A stretch of DNA of 64,000 nucleotides from Tuctoria greenei (GCA_036927565.1 JAYESD010000001.1:272191560-272255559); one strand, 5' to 3'. Positions 21,440 to 33,438 are shown, counted from the first letter of the stretch. Numbers and translations are program-made. Notes: a model not told the origin generated them from the letters alone.

Positions 21440-24400
21440 ATGAATGACTCAATTATCAACTATTCGTTTATGTCATGGAATGTGAGAGGTCTCAATGCGG
21501 TGGCTAGGCAGGAGGAAGTAAAGCAGGTTATCTAGCAGAATAAACCACATTTAGTGTGTTTGCAAGAGACAAAATTGGAGAACATAACACAACCTGGAGC
21601 TCGTAGCATTCTGGGCCAGGGCTATGAGAGTAATGTTCACTTCCTACCAGCACAAGGAACGCGAGGTGGCATCCTCTTGGAAGCTAAAGACCATTTGGCT
21701 TAATGAGGTTCACAGGACAGAGTTCACCATCTCGGCCACGGTCACAGATGTTCGAATGGGCAGCAAATGGACAATGACAGGAGTATATGGGCCGCAACAA
21801 AGGTTGTAAAGAAGACTTTTTCTAATGGAGCTTAGGGAGTTCAAGCAACATGCCAGAGAGAAATGGCTAGTGTTGGGAGACTTTAACTTGATCTACCAGG
21901 ATCAAGATAAAAGCAATGATAGACTGGATCGGCGTACGATGAATAGGTTTAGGAGGACCCTCAACCACTTGGAGGTAAAAGAAATTCTGCTGATAGGCCA
22001 AAGGTTCACATGGTCAAATGATCAAAATTCACCAACACTCACAAGAATTGATAGAGCCTTCTCTACTTTAGCATGGGAGGAGATCTACGCTGATCCAACA
22101 TTGCTGCCACTCTCTACTTCTATCTCAGACCACTCACCATTAATTCTGCAGTTGTTGGAACGTCCTTTTGTACATGCCCCATTCCGGTTTGAGTCTCATT
22201 GGCCAAACATGGAAGGATTCTTGGAATGTGTAACTAGCACATGGTCAATTCCAATGGGAGCAAGCCGCAATCCTTTATTGAAATTGCACATAAAGCTCGA
22301 GCGGGCAGCTAAGGCATTATCCAAATGGGTCAAATCACAATACCTCAGGGGAGACTAATGGCAGAAATTTGCAGAGAAGTGATTAAGCAGCTTGACAAAG
22401 TGCAGGAAGAGGTAGAACCGACCGTGGAAGAAATAGCTCTAAAGGATTTGTCGAAACATCGTATTTTAGGTCTAGCTGCAATTGAGAAATCCAGGGCGAA
22501 GCAAAATTCCCCGCTGAATTTGCTTTGGAAAGGAGACATCAACACAAGATACTTTCAGACTGTAGCTAATGCTAGAAGGAAGAACAACTACATACATGCA
22601 CTGCAATCAGAGGAGAATTTGGTGACAACACAAGCAGGAAAAGCGGAGATCTTCCTGCAACATTTTCAAAGACATCTTGGAACGCCTGCACCCCAAAAGA
22701 CAACCCTTAATTACTTGTTCTCCCAATAGGTGGCAGCCACACCCACTGCAGCAGAGAACCCCTTCACACCTTAGGATATCAAAAGATAGATGAATGGCCC
22801 AAGGATAAAGCCAGGTCCTGATGGATTTACTGGTAGATTTTACCGAACCTGCTGGGAAATTATTCAGGAGGACGTCTCAAAGGCGGTGGCTTTCTTCTAT
22901 GACTTGAGTCAGCAGGATCTACATTGGTTAAACAAATCATTCGTGGTACTCATCCCCAAGAAGGAGCAAGCGGTAGGGGTGGGGAATTTTAGACCGATAA
23001 GTCTCACCCATAGCTTTGTTCAGTTACTCTCCAAGATTCTGGCCAACAGGCTTGCTTCGGAGTTGCCGCATCTAATCTCACCCAATCAAAATGTGTTCAT
23101 TAAACAGCAAAATATACAAGACAACTTTGTGTTTGTGCAGGAACTAGTCAAGGAGCTGCACCGCAAAGGCACCCCCTCACCATTCGTGAAATTGGATATA
23201 TCTAAAGCTTTTGACACGGTAAACTGGGCCTATCTCTTGGATATATATGAACTGTCTGGGCTTGGAAGGCGCTGGCGCAATTGGGTGTCAAACATTTGGG
23301 GGGACATCCTCATCATCAGCCATGCTAAACGGCAAACCAGGACAGGTGCTGGTACATGCAAGGGGTGTTCGCCAGGGGGATCCCTATCACCGATGTTGTT
23401 TCTTCTAGCCATGGAACCTCTACATCGGCTCTTCAACTACGCACAAACCAGCGGACTTTTGACTTTGGTTCACAGAGATTGTTACCAGTTCCGAGTTTTG
23501 CTCTACGCGGATAATGCGGCGGTCTTTGTCCGACCAACCCAGCATGAGGTACTAGTAACCAAGTCACTCCTGGACATATTTGGTGATGCTTCAGGACTCA
23601 GGACAAACATGGAAAAATGCAAATTTTTCCGATCCGATGCCAAGACACTAATTTGCAGGATATAGATGGAATCCAACAAAACTTGGCTGAGTTTCCAACA
23701 ACGTACCATGGCCTTCCGCTTCATATCAGGAAACCCCAGAGCTGCGATTCAACCGATAGTGAACAAAATCGGAGGTAAACTGCCGGGATGGAAACGTAGA
23801 CTCCTGTCATATGCAGGGAGGGAGGTGCTCATCAAGTCAGTTCTATCGACTATACCTACCTACTTCTTATTAGTGTTTAAACTTCCTAAATGAGCAATCA
23901 AGCAGATTGACAAGTACCAGAGGAGCTTCCTTTCAAAAGGGGATGGACCTGGCCAGGTCTTGGGAGGCCATTGTCTAGTTAAACGGACCAATTGCATAAA
24001 GCCAAAAAAATTGGAAGGGTTAGGACTCCAAGATTTAGAAAAAAATTGGTAGAGCGCTCAGGCTTCGCTGGCTGTGGCTGAGATGGCACTCACCTGATAG
24101 ACCATGGAAACCTTTGATGAAGAACAGTGATCGAGTGGGGCGAGATCTTTTCTTCAATTCCACATAAATACAGGTAGGGAATGGTCAGGACACACCGTTT
24201 TGGGAAGCTAGATGGCTGCTAGGAACTGCTCTGAAATACTTGGTGTCGGGTTTGTACCAGCAAGCAGCAAGAAGGAAGTAGAGAACAGTTAGAGAAGAAC
24301 TTTCCAATGACAGATGGATCAGGAACATCAAGAATTGTGACTCGGCAACCCTGGTAGACGAATTTATACTTCTATGTGGCAATATCATCAGTTAACTTAA

Positions 24401-24601
24401 CCTCTGAGAAGGACAAGATCTCCTGGCGATGGATGACATTAGGGAAATTCTCCACTAACTCAGCATATGATGTGCAATTTCGTGGCCTAGTAAAACCCTT
24501 TGACTCGACCATGATCTGGAAAGCCTGCATGGAGCCTAAATGTAGATTCTTTGTCTGGCTGGCAATACAAGGAAAAGCTCAGATGGCTGATAATTTCCTC
24601 A
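21440..24601 (+). pseudogene. LINE ORF2: endonuclease, reverse transcriptase, start of zf-RVT
   Basis: The AP-type endonuclease is at 21465-22160 (SWNVRGLN, CLQETKL, VLGDFNLI, SDHSPLIL). The reverse transcriptase is at 22790-23665 (PGPDGFTGRFYR, VLIPKKE, NFRPISLTHS, LDISKAFDTVNW, LLYADN). A zf-RVT start lies at 24410-24600 (ISWRWMTLGKFS, MIWKACMEPKCRFFVWLA). The catalytic YADD is YADN, and the usual QGDPLSP loop reads GGSLSP, so the enzyme is dead even where the frame is open for 291 codons. Stops lie near 21533, 21716 and 22727. Confidence 0.9.
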
Positions 24602-24900
24602 CACTACAGGAAATCCGATCATTTGCGACAGCCAAAACAATTTGCGACGGCCAGCCGTCGCAAATAGGGTAACTTGCGACGGCCCGCACATGGCCGTCGC
24701 AAGTTATTAGGCCATCGCAAATTGAAGGTCAATTTGCGACGGCGCACCCAAAGGCCGTCGCAAATTGCGGGGCCATCACAAATAGAAGCTTAACTTGCGA
24801 CGACCAACTCTAGTACTGTCGCAAGTTAGTTAACTTGCGACGGCTAATCCTAGGGCCGTTGCAAGTTAAGAGGTCATCGCAATTTACAGGGATATACCCC
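24602..24900. repeat. CACTA subterminal repeats, motif TTTGCGACGGCC
   Basis: About a dozen copies of TTGCGACGGCC and its inverse GGCCGTCGCAA occur in both orientations within 300 bp, some forming hairpin pairs. Subterminal repeats of this type bind the CACTA accessory transposase. Confidence 0.9.
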
Positions 24901-25834
24901 CGGCCCACGCGGTACAACACCCATTCCCGCACGGGCTGCCACCGCCTCCTATGTCACGCAGCGCAGCCTTCATCGTCGCTGCCTGCGTCCTTGCCTCAGT
25001 CACCATAGGACGTGCGCCGTCGGCCACCTCGGTTGCCGCCTCCCTCGAGCTCCGCCGCTGTCGCCGCCTCCCCCAAGCTCCCCAGCTGTCACCGCCTCCC
25101 TCGAGCTCCCCAGCCATGTTCCTCGCTGTCGCTCGAGCTGCCAGCGGCCCCCACGAGCTCCCGGCAGCCTCCCCCGAGCTCCCCCGAGGGGCCGGCGGCA
25201 CCCTGTAAGGATCGAATGCCCAAGAGGGGGGTGAATTGGGCTTCTTTTAAAAAATCTAAGCAATAAAACTTAATCCCTAAAAGCCCAATTCCCTACGCAA
25301 ACAATCTATGCATTGAAGTAAATAGCAACTTCGCGGAATATAAAATGCATAAATGTAAGGGAGAGGAAGAGGATGCAAACTCCCGAGGAGACACAAGGAT
25401 TTATCCCGTGGTTCGGCAAGATCGTCAAGATCTTCCTACATCCACGTTGTGGCACCCACCAAAAGGTATAGCCACACCCAAGTCACCGAGACGAGGGATC
25501 TCCACTATTCTTCTCCGTTTGCCAACCACGGCAAGGTGGAGCTCAAGCCTTGTACAACTTCGACCCTCCGGGCTTCCACAAACGCCTTGGCAAGCTCCGG
25601 AAGTCTCTCACAGTTACAAACACCAAGAGGCACTCCCTTGAGGCTCTCACTATCCTAGAGATTCCACTCACCCAGAATGGAGGCACACAAGCTCTCTCTA
25701 GCTAGTTCTAGCTTATCTCTTGGTGTGTAGGTGGTCGAAATGATGTAGAAGTGATGGCTCTTGGTCTTGAATGCTTGTGGATGTGTTGAGAATGTCTGGT
25801 GATCAAGACTTATCGAAATGACAGGTTTAGGGGG

Positions 25835-25842
25835 TATTTATA
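25835..25842 (-). promoter_or_regulatory. TATA box in Sirevirus 1 3' LTR
   Basis: The minus strand reads TATAAATA, about 57 bp downstream of the nearest LTR palindrome. The same box is at 35600-35607 in the 5' LTR, where it would drive the element. Confidence 0.75.
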
Positions 25843-25898
25843 GTCAGCCTCCACGAAATAGCCGTTGGAAAAGTAGGCTGACAGAACTTTTCTGCGAA

Positions 25899-26272
25899 CA
25901 TCGGATGATCCGATGTCTCCCCTTTAGTTATCATCGGTCAAGTTTACTTTAGCTGACGTCATTGTGTCAGATATGACCGTTGTTAGACCGATGTTGCACT
26001 TGTCTTCTCATCGGATGATCCGGTGGCTCTTTCTCCAGAATTGACTCAAACTTGATGCTTACTGGAGTGATTGACCGATGTGTATATTTCTGTACATTGG
26101 ATGATCCGGTGCTACACTTGGTCCAAGGATATTGCAAACTATACTGATGGACCGATGTAGCTTAGCCCTTAACATCGGATGATCCGATGAGTGCTTTGTT
26201 CTGAGGTCTTCTTCTTCTGCTGAACCAACTCGACCGATGTGTTGTTCTCAGAAATCATCGGTTGATCCGGTG
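25899..26272. repeat. Five 17-bp palindromes in LTR U3 (CATCGGATGATCCGATG type)
   Basis: Sites at 25899-25915, 26009-26025, 26095-26111, 26173-26189 and 26256-26272 are 8-bp arms around one central base, spaced 77-110 bp. Half-sites (GACCGATGT) lie between them. Palindromic CGG-containing repeats in the LTR promoter are typical of grass Sireviruses. The same set is in the 5' LTR from 35664. Confidence 0.9.
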
Positions 26273-26607
26273 AGTTGATTTTGTTTGCTTCGAGTTGTTT
26301 CTAAGTGATTCTTTTGTGTCTTGCTCGATTGACCTCTTAGTCTTTTGTTGGAAAAGTACTTTTGATGGTTGTCAAGCATTAAGTGTCATCAATTGTGGTT
26401 GAATGACTTTGACATAAGAGCTCTCACTTCTTGTCTTCATATCATTGATTTGATCTCATAAAGTGATTGTATATGGGTCTCCAATGACATATAGATTTCA
26501 TTTGATTGAGTGATTATGGGGACCTTGCATTCACAAATTCATTAGTAAAATCCAATGGTTGTCATTAATCACCGAAACCGTACCTCATGGGGGCCAAGAT
26601 GCTTTCA

Positions 26608-26940
26608 ATCTCCCCCTTTTTGGTGATTGGTGACAACACAACAATTAAAGAACAATAGTAATGAATTTGATAGTACGAAACTTAAGAGGATATGCAATGA
26701 ATACAAGATTATACACTTAAAATTTGAATGCTCAATCAAAGAATAACTCAAGTGAATAAGTGATCATAAGATATAGATAGACACCAAATAAGCTCAATCG
26801 ATTAATAACATAAGAATACTCAATAAACACCAAATTACAAAAGATAACTCATATAGAAAAATTCCCCCTACAGCTAGGACGCTCCCCCTGAGGCTAAGCT
26901 ATCCTCCCCCTGACTCTCCTCTAACTCTTCTCCCCCTTTG
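26608..26940 (-). promoter_or_regulatory. Multiple polypurine tracts of Sirevirus 1
   Basis: The main tract at 26608-26620 (plus strand ATCTCCCCCTTTT) abuts the 3' LTR and is followed by TTGGTGATTGGTGACAAC. Further CCCCCT tracts occur near 26864, 26883, 26905 and 26930. Multiple tracts are a Sirevirus feature. Confidence 0.8.
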
Positions 26941-26971
26941 GAATCAAGACACCAAAAAGGGATCCGAGTGC

Positions 26972-29128
26972 CTAAGGACCCTGAGTACTAGGCGCGATGA
27001 CGAACTGGTCACCGTCGCTATCGTCGGAGCTGCTGCCTGGAGTAGAGGTAGAAGGAGCTGTCGGAGCCGTAGGAGCCGCCGTCGGTGCCTGCTGAGTTGG
27101 AGCTGCTGGCAAGGGAGCACTGGCGATGGATGTCGGCGTCTGCTGGAACAGCGTCGTAGCCGACAGCGGAGAGTGGATCGGTGCACCTGGAGACAGCAGT
27201 GGAGACATGCTGATTGAAGGGATCGGCGTAGTCGGCACCGGAGCGGCAGCTGGAGCAAGGACAGGTGGAGGTGGAGCAACTCCTGGCAGCTGCGACGGGA
27301 GGGCAATACCTGTCTGGGTGTAGAGGTTGGTGATCAACTCCAGGATGCCCATCATCGCCTGCTGCGTCTGCTGCTGCTGGTTGAGGGAGCGCTGATGCAT
27401 CTGGTCGATCAGCCCAGTCAGCCGGTCAGTGTCCTCTCACCTCTCACGGGCGATCTGGCGCTGCATCTCCTGCTGCTGCTGCTGGAGCTCCAGAAGACGT
27501 GCTGCCTGCTCCGCTCGGGCCTGCTTAGCTGCAAGCCGATCCAAGCGCTGCTTCTCAACCATCTGCTGCAGGAGTGAGGTGAGCTCTGACGGCTGAGAGA
27601 CCTGTGCCTCTGTGACGGGAGGTGGAGTAGGGGGTGGCACTGTAGAGCCTCCAGCCTCCGCGTCGTGCTGCCTGGGTGAGGGAGGAGGAGGGAAGTACTC
27701 CTCGGCACTGTCATCCGTGTTGCTCTCGGACCATATATGCTGCAAGTCCTCACCCTGAGCCTCTGCCTCAGCCAACCTCTCATCCTCCTTCTCCAGATCC
27801 GACCAGTCCTCCTCAGACAGACGACCATGAACCTGACGCTCGACTGGACGACCAAGGTAGCGGTCTCCAGGAGCTGGGGCACGGTAGTGATTGAACCGTG
27901 TCACACTCTTGTCAGTGTAGCTATCACGCACCGCAGACCCCTCAGGAACCATCATGGAGAGCAGGTAGCTGATCCAGTGTCCGAACACAAGCTGCCTCAT
28001 CATGCCCACTCCATCGGTGATCACGTCCTCCATCTCGCATATGAGGACGTCCACAATATCAAACTCCATCCCGTTCATGATGTAGAACAGGAGGGTCTGC
28101 TGCAGGCTGGTGAACCCCTCTAAGTACCCGGACCTCGGCAAGAGTGTGCGGCGCAAGGCAAGGTGCACTGTGCGCGCAGCTGGAGTCAGTAGTGCCGGTA
28201 CCCTCGGCTGGTCTGGAGAGAAAGTTGGTCCAAACAAAGAGCGGATCTCCTCCAGTGGTGGTGCCACTCCTCCAGTGAGCGGCCTCCTCGGCGGGTCTAC
28301 CTGACCATATACTCTCTCATGCACGCAAGTGTCGTGCAGGTCCACTCCGAGCAGCTGTGCCAACGTCTGCCTCGTCAAGTGATAGTGCTGGCCCATGAAC
28401 ATGAAGTCAATCGACTTGCGGCCCTCAGAGACGTAGAGGGTAGCGTAGAACACGCGGACCCAATCCTCCACATATGCACTCCTCTCATAGGACATCAGCT
28501 GGACCAGCCCTCTGTACCTCTCAAAGTAGGGCCGTATCTCCGTCTCTGCAGCCAGGGCGAGCTGATCCCAGTACAGAAAGTTGTGCTGGAATAAATTGTG
28601 GCCACGGCGTCTGTAGGTCTCGTAGAGTGACGCCTGTGTCACGGTCCAGAAACGACTGTCCACCAGAGCCTCTCTGGGCTGCGGGTACCACTCCTCAAGC
28701 AACACACTCCATCTAAGTCTTCGGAGCTGCTTGGCCTTCATCTTTCGGCAATCAGTCAATTGGACACCTTCACTGACAAGGACGGTGGTGTCCATCTCGT
28801 AGATGGCTCTCTGGGCCTCCCTATCCTCACGACTATCGGTAGCAGTCGGTCTCGGACGAGGTGCTGCTGGCGGATGACCCCCACAGGTCATGGCTGATCG
28901 CCAGCGAACGAGTGGCACTTCCGGCTCTTCTTCTGCCTCGGACTCATCGATCACGGGAGGCTGCCTCGGACGAGCCTCGCGGATCCTCAATGAACCTCTT
29001 CGGCCTCGCTCTCGCTCCTCGGCGGCGCGAGCGACCATCAACGCCTTCTTCTCCTCCTTCGAGAGCTTCTGCTTCTTTGCGGCCGGCTCCGCAACGGCCT
29101 TGCCCTTGTTCTTCTTGTCACGAGCCAT
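26972..29128 (-). pseudogene. Sirevirus 1 third ORF (env-position), one nonsense codon
   Basis: Start chosen at the ATG at 29128 (MARDKKNKGKAVAEP), a basic nuclear-signal-like N terminus. The frame is also open upstream to 29539. The body resembles the Athila ORF1 / plant transposon-protein domain (GHNLFQHNFLYWD, YVEDWVRVFYATLYV, YHLTRQTLAQLLGV). The C terminus is a Gln-rich coiled coil (residues about 500-600) and a Pro/Ala-rich tail ending at 26972. TGA at 27437-27439 interrupts it (RER, stop, EDTDRL), likely a former TGG, after which the frame continues without shift. No membrane segment is evident, so an envelope role is unsupported. It lies downstream of pol on the same strand. Confidence 0.8.
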
Positions 29129-29579
29129 TGCGACGAGGCAAAGCGCGTGAACGAAGTCGACGATGCACGGAATGGCGACACGAAGGTTGATGCGGTCGGA
29201 AACCCTAGCGTTGGCGACCGGTGGAGGTACCAACGACACAGAGGGTAGTGTGTGCATGGGGCGGCTGTGGTGGTGGAGAGAGGCAACGGCGGTGCTTGGG
29301 TGGAGCGGTGGCGGCGGCTGGGTGGAGCGGTGGCGGCGGCTGCGGTGGAGGCGAGTGGCGGCGGCGCTAGATGATGCGGCGACGGCGCTGGAGGATGGCG
29401 GCGGCGGCCGGAGGTCGGTGGCGGCGGTGACCGGAGTGTGACGGCAGCGACCGGAGACGGCGGTGGCGCAACTTGGGCGAGAGGATCGGTCGTTGGATGA
29501 GTCGGGATCGGGGAGAGAGAAACGACGGAGGCAAAGCACCGTTTAAGTAGTGGGTCACAAACCCTAGCCGAAACTTTAA

Positions 29580-29851
29580 CACCGGATGGACCGATGTTGA
29601 ACGATTGAAGCATCGGTCGAATGGCACAGTAAGGGTATTCAAAAAGGTGTCGTTGACACCGGATGAACCGACATTGAACTGATATGCATCGGAGGAATTT
29701 GGCACAATTCCAGAAGTGTGAACATCGGATCGACCGATGTTTCTCAGAATGAACTCGTCGGATGGTTTGAGATGCTGACTTATCTGACTCTTGGCTTTTG
29801 AACACCAACTGATCCGATGATGGTTTGACCTAAGCATCGGATAATCCGATG
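29580..29851. repeat. Four LTR-type 17-bp palindromes upstream of ORF3
   Basis: CACCGGATGGACCGATG at 29580, CACCGGATGAACCGACA at 29657, CATCGGATCGACCGATG at 29723 and CATCGGATAATCCGATG at 29835 share the 8-1-8 design of the LTR palindromes. They sit between pol and ORF3, 450-720 bp upstream of the ORF3 ATG. A pyrimidine-rich leader-like stretch follows on the minus strand. Confidence 0.88.
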
Positions 29852-30466
29852 ACTACAAAACAGCAACATCCCATATATGTCCTTTGACCAAACAAACAAG
29901 CAATAAGAAACACATGTCTTAGGACTTTTTGGGCAACCCCTTACCCCTCAAAAGCACTAATTTGCCAATAACTTGGCTAATCCTTAAAGCAAATGGAACA
30001 CCGAGAAAAGAGGGAGGAAAACATCCAAATAAAATGTAAGGCCCATGCTTTGTGAGCTAGAGTATGAAGACTTCTATCTCTTTAAAGCATGTTCCTCTAG
30101 GCATTAATGCACCTAACATTTTGTTCTTTCCACCTCATATGAGTTGAGATATTGCATTTCAAACAAGTCTCTTTCTCATGAAGTGAGTTCCCCTTTGTGA
30201 CAATCTACCGTATGCAATGCCAAACAATTTATAATGCAAGAAATTTAAATATGAGTGCAAGTCTATATGGCAAGCATCATGCAAGACATAAAATAAATCT
30301 ATCTTGCCAAATTTGATCCTTTCAAAGGCTTCTTAAGGGAGAGCCACTCTCCAAGCCTTGGGGAAACCTAAAAGAACCTCCATCCCAAGCTAACCCTTGC
30401 TCGCCCCTATCCTTTGAAAGTTAGACAAGACCTATATGATATGCATTCATACATGATCATGGCAAC

Positions 30467-31620
30467 TTACATGATGTTTGATGCATCTAGCACATTTAAT
30501 TCACTTCTTAGCCTAGAAAAAGTTTTCTCATCAAGTGGTTTAGTGAAGATATCCGCCAATTGTTCTTCAGACCTAACACCTCGCAATGAGATGTCTCCCT
30601 TAGCTTCATGGTCCCTCAAGAAATGATGGCGAATATCAATGTGCTTAGTGCGGGAGTGTTGAACGGGGTTTTTAGCTATCTTAACCGCACTTTCATTGTC
30701 ACAAAGGAGAGGCACACAACCAAGTTTAATACCAAAGTACAAAAGGGTTTGCTTCATATAAAGAATTTGGGCACAACATGCACCGGCCGCAATATATTCC
30801 GCTTCCGCCGTGGACAAGGTGACGGAATTTTGCTTCTTGCTAGACCAAGATACTAGGGAACGCCCAAGCAAGTGGCACCCACCGGAGGTACTCTTGCGAT
30901 CCACGCGGCATCCGGCAAAGTCCGAATCTGAGTATCCCAAGAGGTGGAATTTTGCGCCTTTAGGGTACCACAAGCCCACACTAGGAGTATGCTTAAGATA
31001 CCTAAGTATCCTAAAGACCGCCTTCCTATGCGATTCTTTAGGTGCCGCTTGAAAGTGAGCACATAAGCATACACTAAACATGATATCGGTCCTAGATGCG
31101 GTAAGATAAAGCAATGTACCAATCATAGATTGATCAATAGGTTTACCGTCCTTATCCGCGTCGAGATGACTATTTGTTGCCATTGGAGTGCTTCTTGAGC
31201 TACAATCTCCCTTCTCAAATTTCTTCAAGAGGTCCTTGGTATACTTCTCTTGATAGACGAAGGTCCCCTCTTGAAGTTGCTTGATTTGGAATCCAAGGAA
31301 GAAGTTGAGCTCTCCAATCATTGACATCTCGAATTCCCTAGACATCATTTTGACAAACTCATGGCTAAGAGCTTCGTTAGTTGAACCAAAAATAATATCA
31401 TCAACATAAATTTGACAAATAAACAAATTTCCGTTGATGTCTTTGGTGAAGAGTGTAGTGTCCACCCTCCCGATCTTGAATCCTTGCATGATAAGGAAAT
31501 CCCGTAGTCGTTCATACCACGCCCTAGGTGCTTGCTTGAGCCCGTAGAGCGCCTTGTGCAACCTATACACATGATTAGGATTCCTCAGATCTTCAAACCC
31601 GGGAGGTTGTTCAACATAAA
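30467..31620 (-). pseudogene. Sirevirus 1 reverse transcriptase (C part) and RNase H
   Basis: An open frame of 367 codons (31570-30467) begins HKALYGLKQAPRAWYERL and keeps the catalytic YVDDIIFGS near 31400. The connection FFLGFQIKQLQEGTFVYQ and the RNase H signatures follow (DSDFAGCRVDRKST, AEAEYIAAG, LLCDNESAVKIA, RTKHIDIRHHFLRD). It ends LADIFTKPL as copia pol does. It is separated from the N-terminal RT part by a small deletion near 31655, so no continuous polyprotein is made. Confidence 0.9.
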
Positions 31621-31639
31621 CAAGCTCGTTAATGAACCA

Positions 31640-32590
31640 TTAAGAAAGACACTTTTCTTGATAAAGTCTAATATTGTGATGTGATGCAAAGGCAAGAACT
31701 ATACGGATGGCTTCTAGCCGGGCGACCAGAGCAAATGTTTCCCCAAAGTCTAGTCCTTCAACTTGCGAGAACCCCTTGGCCACAAGTCTTGCCTTATTGC
31801 GGACCACAACGCCATTCTCGTCTTGTTTGTTGTGGTACACCCACTTTGTTTCGATGACGTTCTTGTCCTTGGGTCGCTCCTCCAATACCCAAACTTCATT
31901 GCGGATGAAGTTGTTGAGTTCTTCTTGCATGGCCATCACCCAATTTGGGTCTTGGATTGCTTCCTCAATGTGAGTGGGTTCTACACATAAAACAAACGAG
32001 TAGTGCTCACAAAATGAAGCGAAATGGCGAGAACGTGTACTTACACCCCTCGACGGACTTCCAATGATTTGGTCCATCGGATGCGCCTTGGAGATGCGTC
32101 CATGCCTCATAAGTGGTTGTGAAGCACTTGGCGATGGTGATGCGTGTTGCTCCTCTTGTGGTTGGACTTGATCATGGACTTTTTCTTCTTCTTGTTGTTG
32201 TGTGGCTTGTGAGTCTTGAGTTGGAAATGGATCATCCTTTTCTTCTTCGTCAACTTGAGGCGCCATGGAGGTGTTGATGTTGGAACTTGAAGCTCCCCCT
32301 TGATCATGGCTCTCCTCTACTTTAGGCTTGACGTCTCCAATGGTCATGTTCTTCATGGCTTCTCGTAGAGGCTCATCATCTATTTCATCATGACCAAAAC
32401 TCTCCTCTTGGGAGCCATTAGATTCATCAAACTCAACATCACAACTTTCCTCAACTAAACCGGAGGTTTGGTTGAATACTCAATATGCTTTTGAGTTTGA
32501 TGCATAACCAAGGAATATACCAACATCACATCTTCTTTCAAACTTACCGAGCCTTTTCTTGCGGTATATGTAGCATTTGCACCTAAAGAC
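31640..32590 (-). pseudogene. Sirevirus 1 integrase C-terminal linker and reverse transcriptase N part
   Basis: Acidic, Ser/Gln-rich linker (32356-32060), then the RT start near 31960-31660: VMAMQEELNNFIRNEVWVL, ETKWVYHNKQDE, ARLVAKGFSQVEGLDF and ETFALVARLEAIRIVLAFA. The frame then breaks after IRLYQ. The expected Met-Asp-Val, holding the first catalytic Asp, is missing, and reading resumes near 31640 (FINELVYVEQPPGFED) in another frame. This deletion disables the polymerase. Confidence 0.87.
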
Positions 32591-33409
32591 TCAAAAGTAG
32601 GAGATGTTGGGCTTTCTCCCAATGAGAAGCTCATACGGGGTCTTTTGATGTAGACGATGGAGGTAGACCCTATTTGCGGCATGGCACGCCGTGTTGATTG
32701 CTTTGGCCCAAAACTTCTCCGGCGTGCCATAGTCGTCAAGCATTGCTCGTGCAAGAGTGATGAGAGTCTTGTTCTTCCTTTCAACAACACCATTTTGTTG
32801 AGGAGTGTATGTGGCCGAAAACTCATGTTTTACTCCTTCACGTTCACACCACTCCCCAATGTTGTAGTTCTTGAATTCGGTGCCGTTGTCACTCCAGACC
32901 TTGATGATGGGAAGTCCAAATTCCCTTTGAGCGCGGTTGGCGAAGGTCTTGAACACTTCCGGAGTTTCACTCTTGTCACCTAGAAATAAAGTCCAAGCAT
33001 AGCGAGAGTAGTCATCAACTATAACAAGACAATAGAGGTTACCGCCAAGGCTTTGATATGTGGACGGTCCGAAGAGGTCCATGTGGAGTAGTTCAAGTGG
33101 CTTGGAGGTTGACACCATTGTCTTCATTGGGTGATGTGAAGCAACTTGCTTCCCGGCTTGACAAGCGCTACAAAGCTTGTTCTTCTCAAATGTGACATCC
33201 TTCACGCCGGTCACCATCCCAAGCTTGAATGACTTCTTGAGTTTGCTCATCCCAATGTGCGCTATGCGTCGATGCCATAACCAACCCAAGCTTGTCTTAG
33301 TGAAGAGACAAGTGGTCAAGCTAGCATTCTTGTTGGAGAAGTCTACTAGGTAGAGATGTCCATGCCGAAATCCTTTGAAGACTAGTTCTTTGCTTGTTTC
33401 ACTACTCAC
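32591..33409 (-). pseudogene. Sirevirus 1 integrase core
   Basis: 272 open codons. The zinc-binding region is WLWHRRIAHIG..CSACQAGK. The catalytic core follows with MDLFGPS, VDDYSRYAW, VWSDNGTEF and GVVERKNKTL, supplying the D, D and E positions. WAKAINTACHAANRVYLH then RKPNISYF follow. The region itself looks intact, but it is out of frame with gag-protease (break near 33430) and with the following linker. Confidence 0.87.
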
Positions 33410-33438
33410 AACAACATCGTTTTTGCTAAAAGTGCACG

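Larger units (their letters stand above)
17590..24601 (+). mobile_element. Second L1-type LINE, near full length, cut by a CACTA insertion
   Basis: A long leader and N-terminal region (17590-18650) is followed by ORF1 (about 18658-21225) and ORF2 (about 21440-24601), the L1 order. The 3' end is absent because a CACTA terminus begins at 24602 inside the zf-RVT region. Both ORFs are broken by stops. C-rich runs occur at 17747-17760 and 17780-17800. Unlike the LINE at 12259 it keeps the endonuclease. Confidence 0.9.
25204..26607 (-). repeat. Sirevirus 1, 3' LTR
   Basis: TGTAAGGATCG...GATGCTTTCA in plus coordinates, 1,404 bp, closely matching 34963-36372. The minus strand carries a TATAAATA box (25835-25842) and, upstream of it, the palindrome array at 25899-26272. 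Confidence 0.93.

Noticed and set aside
24884..25266. Overlapping Ala/Pro/Arg-rich ORFs on both strands
   Set aside because: Product of the GC-rich CACTA leader read in several frames and running into the LTR; no motif.
25345..25641. Cys/Lys-containing ORF also found at 35110-35358
   Set aside because: It appears twice only because it is inside both LTRs; the reading is antisense to the element's transcript and has no domain.
29038..29808. 256-codon minus ORF overlapping the ORF3 leader
   Set aside because: Different frame from ORF3, rich in low-complexity His/Pro/Ser/Arg; a shadow of the GC-rich leader.
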